Source of the DNA: Zea mays
Taxonomy: Eukaryota; Streptophyta; Magnoliopsida; Poales; Poaceae
Direction of reading: 5' to 3'
Assembly: GCF_902167145.1 (NCBI RefSeq)
Contig: NW_023366917.1
Coordinates: 1-64,000 of the forward strand
DNA: 64,000 nt
Position 1 is the first letter of the stretch. Each line of letters starts with the position of its first letter. The position numbers were made by a program, and so were the translations under genes. This document shows positions 48,836-61,960 of this stretch, piece after piece. The notes beneath the pieces were generated by a model. That model made no database searches, had not been told where the DNA came from, and worked only from the letters and a program-made list of their open reading frames with translations.

Positions 48836-49379
48836 TCGGTATTATTGAAAATGGTCGTTCATGGCTATTTTCGACAAAAATGGGGGTTGTGTGTCCATTG
48901 ATCATCGACCAGACGCTCATATACCTCACCCCACATATGTTTCCTTGCCATAGATCACATTCTTGGATTTCTGGTGGAGACCATTTCTTGGTCTAAAATC
49001 CATAGGTGTTAGCCTCTAGTATTATTGAAAATGGTCGCTCATGGCTATTTTCAAGGTCGCTCATGGCTATTTTCATAAAAAATGGGGGTTGTGTGGCCAT
49101 TTATCATCGACTAGAGGCTCATAAACCTCACCCCACATATGTTTCCTTGCCATAGATTACATTCTTGGATTTCTGGTGGAAGCTTGGTTAAAAACTCGTA
49201 CGTGTTAGCCTTCGGTATTATTGAAAATGGTCATTCATGGCTATTTTCAGCAAAATGGGGGTTGTGTGGCCATTGATCGTCGACCAGAGGCTCATACACC
49301 TCACCCCACATATGTTTCCTTGTCGTAGATCACATTCTTGGATTTCTGGTGGAGACCATTTCTTGGTCTAAAATCCGTA

Positions 49380-51940
49380 GGTGTTAGCCTCTAGTATTAT
49401 TGAAAATGGTCGCTCATGGCTATTTTCAAGGTCGCTCATGGCTATTTTCATAAAAAATGGGGGTTGTGTGGCCATTTATCATCGACTAGAGGCTCATAAA
49501 CCTCACCCCACATATGTTTCCTTGCCATAGATTACATTCTTGGATTTCTGGTGGAAGCCATTTCTTGGTTAAAAACTCGTACGTGTTAACCTTCGGTATT
49601 ATTGAAAATGGTCATTCATGGCTATTTTCGGCAAAATGGGGGTTGTGTGGCCATTGATCGTCGACCAGAGGCTCATACACCTCACCCCACAAATGTTTCC
49701 TTGTCGTAGATCACATTCTTGGATTTCTCGTGGAGACCATTTCTTGGTCAAAAATCCGTAGGTGTTAGCCTTCGATATTATTGAAAATGGTCGTTCATGG
49801 CTATTTTCGACAAAAATGGGGGTTGTGTGGCCATTGATCATCGACCAGAGGCTCATACACCTCACCCCACAGATGTTTCCTTGCCATAGATCACATTCTT
49901 GGATTTCTGGTGGAGGCCATTTCTTGGTCAAAAATCTGTAGGTGTTAGCCTTCGGTATTATTGTAAATGGTCATTCGTGGCTATTTTCGACAAAAATGGG
50001 GGTTGTGTGGCCATTGACCATCGACCATAGGCTCATACACCTCACCCCACATATGTTTCCTTGCCATAGATCACATTCTTGGATTTCTGGTGGAGACCAT
50101 TTCTTGGTCAAAAATCCGTAGGTCTTAGCCTCTAATATTATTGAAAATGGTCGCTCATGGCTATTTTCATAAAAAAATGGGGGTTGTGTGGCCATTTATC
50201 ATCGACTAGAGGCTCATAAATCTCACCCCACATATGTTTCCTTGCCATAGATCACATTCTTGGATTTTTGGTGGAGACCATTTCTTGGTCAAAAACTCGT
50301 ACGTGTTAGCCTTCGGTATTATTGAAAATGGTCGTTCATGGCTATTTTCGGCAAAATGGGGGTTGTGTGGCCATTGATCATCGACCAGAGGCTCGTACAC
50401 CTCACCCCACATATGTTTCCTTGCCATAGATTACATTCTTGGATTTCTGGTGGAAACCATTTCTTGGTTAAAAACACGTACGTGTTAGCCTTCGGTATTA
50501 TTGAAAATGGTCATTCATGGCTATTTTCGGCAAAATGGGGGTTGTGTGGCCATTGATCGTCGACCAGAGGCTCATACACCTCACCCCACATATGTTTCCT
50601 TGTCGTAGATCACATTCTTGGATTTCTGGTGGAGACCATTTCTTGGTCTAAAATCCGTAGGTGTTAGCCTCTAGTATTATTGAAAATGGTCGCTCATGGC
50701 TATTTTCAAGGTCGCTCATGGCTATTTTCTTAAAAAATGGGGGTTGTGTGGCCATTTATCATCGACTAGAGGCTCATAAAACCTCACCCCACATATGTTT
50801 CCTTGCCATAGATTACATTCTTGGATTTCTGGTGGAAGCCATTTCTTGGTTAAAAACTCGTACGTGTTAGCCTTCGGTATTATTGAAAATGGTCATTCAT
50901 GGCTATTTTCGGCAAAATTGGGGTTGTGTGGCCATTGATCGTCGACCAGAGGCTCATACACCTCACCCCACAAATGTTTCCTTGTCGTAGATCACATTCT
51001 TGGATTTCTCGTGGAGACCATTTCTTGGTCAAAAATCCGTAGGTGTTAGCCTTCGATATTATTGAAAATGGTCGTTCATGGCTATTTTCGACAAAAATGG
51101 GGGTTGTGTGGCCATTGATCATCGACCAGAGGCTCATACACCTCACCCCCCATATGTTTCCTTGCCATAGATCACATTCTTGGATTTCTGGTGGAGACCA
51201 TTTCTTGGTCAAAAATCTGTAGGTGTTAGCCTTCGGTATTATTGTAAATGGTCATTCATGGCTATTTTCGACAAAAATGGGGGTTGTGTGGCCATTGATC
51301 ATCGACCATAGGCTCATACACCTCACCCCACATATGTTTCCTTGCCATAGATCACATTCTTGGATTTCTGGTGGAGACCATTTCTTGGTCAAAAATCTGT
51401 AGGTCTTAGCCTCTAATATTATTGAAAATGGTCGTTCATGGCTATTTTCGACAAAAATGGGGGTTGTGTGGCCATTTATCATCGACTAGAGGCTCATAAA
51501 TCTCACCCCACATATGTTTCCTTGCCATAGATCACATTCTTGGATTTTTGGTGGAGACCATTTCTTGGTCAAAAACTCGTACGTGTTAGCCTTCGGTATT
51601 ATTGAAAATGGTCGTTCATGGCTATTTTCGGCAAAATGGGGGTTGTGTGGCCATTGATCATCGACCAGAGGCTCGTACACCTCACCCCACATATGTTTCC
51701 TTGCCATAGATTACATTCTAGGATTTCTGGTGGAAACCATTTCTTGGTTAAAAACTCGTACGTGTTAGCCTTCGGTATTATTGAAAATGGTCATTCATGG
51801 CTATTTTCGGCAAAATGGGGGTTGTGTGGCCATTGATCGTCGACCAGAGGCTCATACACCTCACCCCACATATGTTTCCTTGTCGTAGATCACATTCTTT
51901 GATTTCTGGTGGAGACCATTTCTTGGTCAATAATCCGTAG
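49380..51940 (+). repeat. Higher-order tandem duplication, period ~1280 bp, two copies
   Basis: Segment ~49380-50660 recurs at ~50660-51940. Shared markers are the CCCACAAATG variant near 49686 and 50967, TTTCTCGTGG near 49725 and 51006, and CGACCATAGG near 50023 and 51303. The offset moves between 1280 and 1281 through single-base indels. Confidence 0.78.
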
Positions 51941-52979
51941 GTGTTAGCCTTCGATATTATTGAAAATGGTCGTTCATGGCCATTTTCGACAAAAATGGGG
52001 GTTGTGTGGCCATTGATCATCGACCAGAGGCTCATACACCTCACCCCACATATGTTTCCTTGCCATAGATCACATTCTTGGATTTTTGGTGGAGACCATT
52101 TCTTGGTCAAAAACTCGTACGTGTTAGCCTTCGGTATTATTGAAAATGGTCATTCATGGCTATTTTCGGCAAAATGGGGGTTCTGTGGCCATTGATCATC
52201 GACCAGAGGCTCGTACACCTCACCCCACATATGTTTCCTTGCCATAGATCACATTCTTGGATTTCTGGTGGAGACCATTTCTTGGGCAAAAATCCGAATG
52301 TGTTAGCCTTTGGTATTTTTGAAAATGGTCATTCATGGCTATTTTCGACAAAAATGGGGGTTGTGTGGCCATTGATCTTCGACCAGAGGCTCATACACCT
52401 CACTACACATATGTTTCCTTGCCATAGATCACATTCTTGGATTTATGGTGGAGACCATTTCTTGGTCAAAAATCCGTAGGTGTTAGCCTTCGGTATTATT
52501 GAAAATGGTCGTTCATGGCTATTTTCGACAAAAATGGGGGTTGTGTGGCCATTGATCATCGACCAGACGCTCATACACCTCACCCCACATATGTTTCCTT
52601 GCCATAGATCACATTCTTGGATTTCTGGTGGAGACCATTTCTTGGTCTAAAATCCGTAGGTGTTAGCCTCTAGTATTATTGAAAATGGTCGCTCATGGCT
52701 ATTTTCAAGGTCGCTCATGGCTATTTTCATAAAAAATGGGGGTTGTGTGGCCATTTATCATCGACTAGAGGCTCATAAACCTCACCCCACATATGTTTCC
52801 TTGCCATAAGTCACATTCTTGGATTTCTGGTGGAGACCATTTCTTGGTTAAAAACTCGTACGTGTTAGCCTTTGGTATTATTGATAATGGTCGTTCATGG
52901 CTATTTTCGGCAAAATGGGGGTTGTGTGGCCATTGATCATCGACCAGAGGCTCGTACACCTCACCCCACATATGTTTCC

Positions 52980-55900
52980 TTGCCATAGATCACATTCTTG
53001 GATTTCTGGTGGAGACCATTTCTTGGTCAAAAATCCGTACGTGTTAGCCTTTGGTATTTTTGAAAATGGTCATTCATGGCTATTTTCGACAAAATGGGGG
53101 TTGTGTGGCCATTGATCTTCGACCAGAGGCTCATACACCTCACTACACATATGTTTCCTTGCCATAGATCACATTCTTGGATTTATGGTGGAGACCATTT
53201 CTTGGTCAAAAATCCGTAGGTGTTAGCCTTCAGTGTCATTGAAAATGGTCGTTCATGGCTATTTTCGACAAAAATTAGGGTTGTGTGGCCATTGATCGTC
53301 GACCAGAGGCTCATACACCTCACCCCACATATGTTTCCTTGCCATAGATCACATTCTTGGATTTCTGGTGGAGACCATTTCTTGGTCAAAAATCCGTAGG
53401 TGTTAGCCTTCGGTATTATTGAAAATGGTCGTTCATGGCTATTTTCGACAAAAATGGGGGTTGTGTGGCCATTGATCATCGACCAGACGCTCATACACCT
53501 CACCCCACATATGTTTCCTTGCCATAGATCACATTCTTGGATTTCTGGTGGAGACCATTTCTTGGTCTAAAATCCGTAGGTGTTAGCCTCTAGTATTATT
53601 GAAAATGGTCGCTCATGGCTATTTTCAAGGTCGCTCATGGCTATTTTCATAAAAAATGGGGGTTGTGTGGCCATTTATCATCGACTAGAGGCTCATAAAC
53701 CTCACCCCACATATGTTTCCTTGCCATAGATTACATTCTTGGATTTCTGGTGGAAACCATTTCTTGGTTAAAAACTCGTACGTGTTAGCCTTCGGTATTA
53801 TTGAAAATGGTCATTCATGGCTATTTTCGGCAAAATGGGGGTTGTGTGGCTATTGATCGTCGACCAGAGGCTCATACACCTCACCCCACATATGTTTCCT
53901 TATCGTAGATCACATTCTTGGATTTCTGGTGGAGACCATTTCTTGGTCAAAAATCCGTAGGTGTTAGCCTTCGATATTATTGAAAATGGTCGTTCATGGC
54001 TATTTTCGACAAAAATGGAGGTTGTGTGGCCATTGATCATCGACCATAGGCTCATACACCTCACCCCACATATGTTTCCTTGCCATAGATCACATTCTTG
54101 GATTTCTGGTGGAGACCATTTCTTGGTCAAAAATCCGTAGGTGTTAGCCTTCGGTATTATTGTAAATGGTCATTCATGGCTATTTTCGACAAAAATGGGG
54201 GTTGTGTGGCCATTGATCATCGACCAGAGGCTCATACACCTCACCCCACATATGTTTCCTTGCCATAGATCACATTCTTGGATTTATGGTGGAGACCATT
54301 TCTTGGTCAAAAATCCGTAGGTGTTAGCCTTCAGTGTCATTGAAAATGGTCGTTCATGGCTATTTTCGACAAAAAATAGGGTTGTGTGGCCATTGATCGT
54401 CGACCAGAGGCTCATACACCTCACTCCACATATGTTTCCTTGCCATAGATCACATTCTTGGATTTCTGGTGGAGACCATTTCTTGGTCAAAAATCCGTAG
54501 GTGTTAGCCTTCGGTATTATTGTAAATGGTCATTCATGGCTATTTTCGACAAAAATGGGGGTTGTGTGGCCATTGATCATCGACCAGACGCTCATACACC
54601 TCACCCCACATATGTTTCCTTGCCATAGATCACATTCTTGGATTTTTGGTGGAGACCATTTCTTGGTCAAAAACTCGTACGTGTTAGCCTTCGGTATTAT
54701 TGAAAATGGTCGTTCATGGCTATTTTTGGCAAAATGGGGGTTCTGTGGCCATTGATCATCGACCAGAGGCTCGTACACCTCACCCCACATATGTTTCCTT
54801 TCCATAGATCACATTTTTAAATTTCTGGTGGAGACCATTTCTTGGTCAAAAATCCATAGGTGTTAGCCTTCGGTATTATTGTAAATGGTCATTCATGGCT
54901 ATTTTCGACAAAAATGGGGGTTGTGTGGCCATTGATCATCGACCAGACGCTCATACACCTCACCCCACATATGTTTCCTTGCCATAGATCACATTCTTGG
55001 ATTTCTGGTGGAGACCATTTCTTGGTCAAAAATCCGTAGGTGTTAGCCTTCGGTATTATTGAAAATGGTCGTTCATGGCTATTTTCGACAAAAATGGGGG
55101 TTGTGTGGCCATTGATCATCGACCAGAGGCTCATACACCTCACCCCACATATGTTTCCTTGCCATAGATCACATTCTTGGATTTCTGGTGGAGACCATTT
55201 CTTGGTCAAAAATCCGTAGGTGTTAGCCTTCGGTATTATTGAAAATGGTCGTTCATGGCTATTTTCGACAAAAATGGGGGTTGTGTGGCCATTGATCATC
55301 GACCAGACGCTCATACACCTCACCCCACATATGTTTCCTTGCCATAGATCACATTCTTGGATTTCTGGTGGAGACCATTTCTTGGTCTAAAATCCATAGG
55401 TGTTAGCCTCTAGTATTATTGAAAATGGTCGCTCATGGCTATTTTCAAGGTCGCTCATGGCTATTTTCATAAAAAATGGGGGTTGTGTGGCCATTTATCA
55501 TCGACTAGAGGCTCATAAACCTCGCCCCACATATGTTTCCTTGCCATAGATCACATTCTTGGATTTCTGGTGGAGACCATTTCTTGGTTAAAAACTCGTA
55601 CGTGTTAGCCTTCGGTATTATTGAAAATGGTCGTTCATGGCTATTTCCGGCAAAATGGGGGTTGTGTGGCCATTCATTATCGACCAGAGGCTCGTACACC
55701 TCACCCCACATATGTTTCCTTGCCATAGATCACATTCTTGGATTTCTGGTGGAGACCATTTCTTGGTCAAAAATCCGTACGTGTTAGCCTTTGGTATTTT
55801 TGAAAATGGTCATTCATGGCTATTTTCGACAAAAATGGGGGTTGTGTGGCCATTGATCTTCGACCAGAGGCTCATACACCTCACTACACATATGTTTCCT

Positions 55901-58900
55901 TGCCATAGATCACATTCTTGGATTTATGGTGGAGACCATTTCTTGGTCAAAAATCCGTAGGTGTTAGCCTTCAGTGTCATTGAAAATGGTCGTTCATGGC
56001 TATTTTCGACAAAAATTAGGGTTGTGTGGCCATTGATCGTCGACCAGAGGCTCATACACCTCACCCCACATATGTTTCCTTGCCATAGATCACATTCTTG
56101 GATTTCTGGTGGAGACCATTTTTTGGTCAAAAATCCGTAGGTGTTAGCCTTCGGTATTATTGAAAATGGTCGTTCATGGCTATTTTCGACAAAAATGGGG
56201 GTTGTGTGGCCATTGATCATCGACCAGACGCTCATACACCTCACCCCACATATGTTTCCTTGCCATAGATCACATTCTTGGATTTCTGGTGGAGACCATT
56301 TCTTGGTCTAAAATCCGTAGGTGTTATCCTCTAGTATTATTGAAAATGGTCGCTCATGGCTATTTTCAAGGTCGCTCATGGCTATTTTCATAAAAAATGG
56401 GGGTTGTGTGGCCATTTATCATTGACTAGAGGCGCATAAACCTCACCCCACGTATGTTTCCTTGCCATAGATTACATTCTTGGATTTCTGGTGGAAACCA
56501 TTTCTTGGTTAAAAACTCGTACGTGTTAGCCTTCGGTATTATTGAAAATGGTCATTCATGGCTATTTTCGGCAAAATGGGGGTTGTGTGGCCATTGATCA
56601 TCAACTAGAGGCTCGTACACCTCACCCCACATATGTTTCCTTGCCATAGATCACATTCTTGGATTTTTGGTGGAGACCATTTCTTGGTCAAAAACTCGTA
56701 CGTGTTAGCCTTCGGTATTATTGAAAATGGTCGTTCATGGCTATTTTCGGCAAAATGGGGGTTCTGTGGCCATTGATCATCGACCAAAGGCTCGTACACC
56801 TCACCCCACATATGTTTCCTTTCCATAGATCACATTCTTGGATTTCTGGTGGAGACCATTTCTTGGTCAAAAATCCGTACGTGTTAGCCTTTGGTATTTT
56901 TGAAAATGGTCATTCATGGCTATTTTCGACAAAAATGGGGGTTGTGTGGCCATTGATCTTCGACCAGAGGCTCATACACCTCACGACACATATGTTTCCT
57001 TGCCATAGATCACATTCTTGGATTTATGGTGGAGACCATTTCTTGGTCAAAAATCCGTAGGTGTTAGCCTTCAGTGTCATTGAAAATGGTCGTTCATGGC
57101 TATTTTCGACAAAAATTAGGGTTGTGTGGCCATTGATCGTCGACCAGAGGCTCATACACCTCACCCCACATATGTTTCCTTGCCATAGATCACATTCTTT
57201 GATTTCTGGTGGAGACCATTTCTTGGTCAAAAATCCGTAGGTGTTAGCCTTCGGTATTATTGAAAATGGTCGTTCATGGCTATTTTCGACAAAAATGGGG
57301 GTTGTGTGGCCATTGATCATCGACCAGACGCTCATACACCTCACCCCACATATGTTTCCTTGCCATAGATCACATTCTTGGATTTCTGGTGGAGACCATT
57401 TCTTGGTCTAAAATCCGTAGGTGTTAGCCTCTAGTATTATTGAAAATGGTCGCTCATGGCTATTTTCAAGGTCGCTCATGGCTATTTTCATAAAAAATGG
57501 GGGTTGTGTGGCCATTTATCATCGACTAGAGGCTCATAAACCTCACCCCACATATGTTTCCTTGCCATAGATTACATTCTTGGATTTCTGGTGGAAACCA
57601 TTTCTTGGTTAAAAACTCGTACGTGTTAGCCTTCGGTATTATTGAAAATGGTCATTCATGGCTATTTTCGGCAAAATGGGGGTTGTGTGGCTATTGATCG
57701 TCGACCAGAGGCTCATACACCTCACCCCACATATGTTTCCTTGTCGTAGATCACATTCTTGGATTTCTGGTGGAGACCATTTCTTGGTCAAAAATCCGTA
57801 GGTGTTAGCCTTCGATATTATTGAAAATGGTCGTTCATGGCTATTTTCGACAAAAATGGGGGTTGTGTGGCCATTGATCATCGACCATAGGCTCATACAC
57901 CTCACCCCACATATGTTTCCTTGCCATAGATCACATTCTTGGATTTCTGGTGGAGACCATTTCTTGGTCAAAAATCCGTAGGTGTTAGCCTTCGGTATTA
58001 TTGTAAATGGTCATTCATGGCTATTTTCGACAAAAATGGGGGTTGTGTGGCCATTGATCATCGACCAGAGGCTCATACACCTCACCCCACATATGTTTCC
58101 TTGCCATAGATCACATTCTTGGATTTATGGTGGAGACCATTTCTTGGTCAAAAATCCGTAGGTGTTAGCCTTCAGTGTCATTGAAAATGGTCGTTCATGG
58201 CTATTTTCGACAAAAAATAGGGTTGTGTGGCCATTGATCGTCGACCAGAGGCTCATACACCTCAAACCACATATGTTTCCTTGCCATAGATCACATTCTT
58301 GGATTTCTGGTGGAGACCATTTCTTGGTCAAAAATCCGTAGGTGTTAGCCTTCGGTATTATTGTAAATGGTCATTCATGGCTATTTTCGACAAAAATGGG
58401 GGTTGTGTGGCCATTGATCATCGACCAGACGCTCATACACCTCACCCCACATATGTTTCCTTGCCATAGATCACATTCTTGGATTTTTGGTGGAGACCAT
58501 TTCTTGGTCAAAAACTCGTACGTGTTAGCCTTCGGTATTATTGAAAATGGTCGTTCATGGCTATTTTCGGCAAAATGGGGGTTCTGTGGCCATTGATCAT
58601 CGACCAGAGGCTCGTACACCTCACCCCACATATGTTTCCTTTCCATAGATCACATTTTTGGATTTCTGGTGGAGACCATTTCTTGGTCAAAAATCCATAG
58701 GTGTTAGCCTTCGGTATTATTGTAAATGGTCATTCATGGCTATTTTCGACAAAAATGGGGGTTGTGTGGCCATTGATCATCGACCAGACGCTCATACACC
58801 TCACCCCACATATGTTTCCTTGCCATAGATCACATTCTTGGATTTCTGGTGGAGACCATTTCTTGGTCAAAAATCCGTAGGTGTTAGCCTTCGGTATTAT

Positions 58901-61900
58901 TGAAATGGTCGTTCATGGCTATTTTCGACAAAAATGGGGGTTGTGTGGCCATTGATCATCGACCAGAGGCTCATACACCTCACCCCACATATGTTTCCTT
59001 GCCATAGATCACATTCTTGGATTTCTGGTGGAGACCATTTCTTGGTCAAAAATCCGTAGGTGTTAGCCTTCGGTATTATTGAAAATGGTCGTTCATGGCT
59101 ATTTTCGACAAAAATGGGGGTTGTGTGGCCATTGATCATCGACCAGACGCTCATACACCTCACCCCACATATGTTTCCTTGCCATAGATCACATTCTTGG
59201 ATTTCTGGTGGAGACCATTTCTTGGTCTAAAATCCATAGGTGTTAGCCTTTAGTATTATTGAAAATGGTCGCTCATGGCTATTTTCAAGGTCGCTCATGG
59301 CTATTTTCATAAAAAATGGGGGTTGTGTGGCCATTTATCATCGACTAGAGGCTCATAAACCTCGCCCCACATATGTTTCCTTGCCATAGATCACATTCTT
59401 GGATTTCTGGTGGAGACCATTTCTTGGTTAAAAACTCGTACGTGTTAGCCTTCGGTATTATTGAAAATGGTCGTTCATGGCTATTTCCGGCAAAATGGGG
59501 GTTGTGTGGCCATTCATTATCGACCAGAGGCTCGTACACCTCACCCCACATATGTTTCCTTGCCATAGATCACATTCTTGGATTTCTGGTGGAGACCATT
59601 TCTTGGTCAAAAATCCGTACGTGTTAGCCTTTGGTATTTTTGAAAATGGTCATTCATGGCTATTTTCGACAAAAATGGGGGTTGTGTGGCCATTGATCTT
59701 CGACCAGAGGCTCATACACCTCACTACACATATGTTTCCTTGCCATAGATCACATTCTTGGATTTATGGTGGAGACCATTTCTTGGTCAAAAATCCGTAG
59801 GTGTTAGCCTTCAGTGTCATTGAAAATGGTCGTTCATGGCTATTTTCGACAAAAATTAGGGTTGTGTGGCCATTGATCGTCGACCAGAGGCTCATACACC
59901 TCACCCCACATATGTTTCCTTGCCATAGATCACATTCTTGGATTTCTGGTGGAGACCATTTTTTGGTCAAAAATCCGTAGGTGTTAGCCTTCGGTATTAT
60001 TGAAAATGGTCGTTCATGGCTATTTTCGACAAAAATGGGGGTTGTGTGGCCATTGATCATCGACCAGACGCTCATACACCTCACCCCACATATGTTTCCT
60101 TGCCATAGATCACATTCTTGGATTTCTGGTGGAGACCATTTCTTGGTCTAAAATCCGTAGGTGTTATCCTCTAGTATTATTGAAAATGGTCGCTCATGGC
60201 TATTTTCAAGGTCGCTCATGGCTATTTTCATAAAAAATGGGGGTTGTGTGGCCATTTATCATTGACTAGAGGCTCATAAACCTCACCCCACATATGTTTC
60301 CTTGCCATAGATTACATTCTTGGATTTCTGGTGGAAACCATTTCTTGGTTAAAAACTCGTACGTGTTAGCCTTCGGTATTATTGAAAATGGTCATTCATG
60401 GCTATTTTCGGCAAAATGGGGGTTGTGTGGCCATTGATCATCAACCAGAGGCTCGTACACCTCACCCCACATATGTTTCCTTGCCATAGATCACATTCTT
60501 GGATTTTTGGTGGAGACCATTTCTTGGTCAAAAACTCGTACGTGTTAGCCTTCGGTATTATTGAAAATGGTCGTTCATGGCTATTTTCGGCAAAATGGGG
60601 GTTCTGTGGCCATTGATCATCGACCAAAGGCTCGTACACCTCACCCCACATATGTTTCCTTTCCATAGATCACATTCTTGGATTTCTGGTGGAGACCATT
60701 TCTTGGTCAAAAATCCGTACGTGTTAGCCTTTGGTATTTTTGAAAATGGTCATTCATGGCTATTTTCGACAAAAATGGGGGTTGTGTGGCCATTGATCTT
60801 CGACCAGAGGCTCATACACCTCACTACACATATGTTTCCTTGCCATAGATCACATTCTTGGATTTATGGTGGAGACCATTTCTTGGTCAAAAATCCGTAG
60901 GTGTTAGCCTTCAGTGTCATTGAAAATGGTCGTTCATGGCTATTTTCGACAAAAATTAGGGTTGTGTGGCCATTGATCGTCGACCAGAGGCTCATACACC
61001 TCACCCCACATATGTTTCCTTGCCATAGATCACATTCTTGGATTTCTGGTGGAGACCATTTCTTGGTCAAAAATCCGTAGGTGTTAGCCTTCGGTATTAT
61101 TGAAAATGGTCGTTCATGGCTATTTTCGACAAAAATGGGGGTTGTGTGGCCATTGATCATCGACCAGACGCTCATACACCTCACCCCACATATGTTTCCT
61201 TGCCATAGATCACATTCTTGGATTTCTGGTGGAGACCATTTCTTGGTCTAAAATCCGTAGGTGTTAGCCTCTAGTATTATTGAAAATGGTCGCTCATGGC
61301 TATTTTCAAGGTCGCTCATGGCTATTTTCATAAAAAATGGGGGTTGTGTGGCCATTTATCATCGACTAGAGGCTCATAAACCTCACCCCACATATGTTTC
61401 CTTGCCATAGATTACATTCTTGGATTTCTGGTGGAAACCATTTCTTGGTTAAAAACTCGTACGTGTTAGCCTTCGGTATTATTGAAAATGGTCATTCATG
61501 GCTATTTTCGGCAAAATGGGGGTTGTGTGGCTATTGATCGTCGACCAGAGGCTCATACACCTCACCCCACATATGTTTCCTTGTCGTAGATCACATTCTT
61601 GGATTTCTGGTGGAGACCATTTCTTGGTCAAAAATCCGTAGGTGTTAGCCTTCGATATTATTGAAAATGGTCGTTCATGGCTATTTTCGACAAAAATGGG
61701 GGTTGTGTGGCCATTGATCATCGACCATAGGCTCATACACCTCACCCCACATATGTTTCCTTGCCATAGATCACATTCTTGGATTTCTGGTGGAGACCAT
61801 TTCTTGGTCAAAAATCCGTAGGTGTTAGCCTTCGGTATTATTGTAAATGGTCATTCATGGCTATTTTCGACAAAAATGGGGGTTGTGTGGCCATTGATCA

Positions 61901-61960
61901 TCGACCAGAGGCTCATACACCTCACCCCACATATGTTTCCTTGCCATAGATCACATTCTT
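52980..61960 (+). repeat. Higher-order repeat, period ~3840 bp, two full copies and a partial third
   Basis: Landmarks recur at 3840-3841 bp: 53183/57024/60864, 53900-54130 matching 57741-57971 and 61581-61811, 54501/58342, 55533/59373, 55924/59764 and 56737/60577. Rare shared variants include CTCGCCCCAC near 55523 and 59363 and TATTTCCGGC near 55642 and 59482. After ~61960 the pattern jumps: 62085-63470 matches the segment 2738-2740 bp upstream, and 63488-63922 matches 54889-55323, so a deletion-type exchange followed. Confidence 0.8.
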
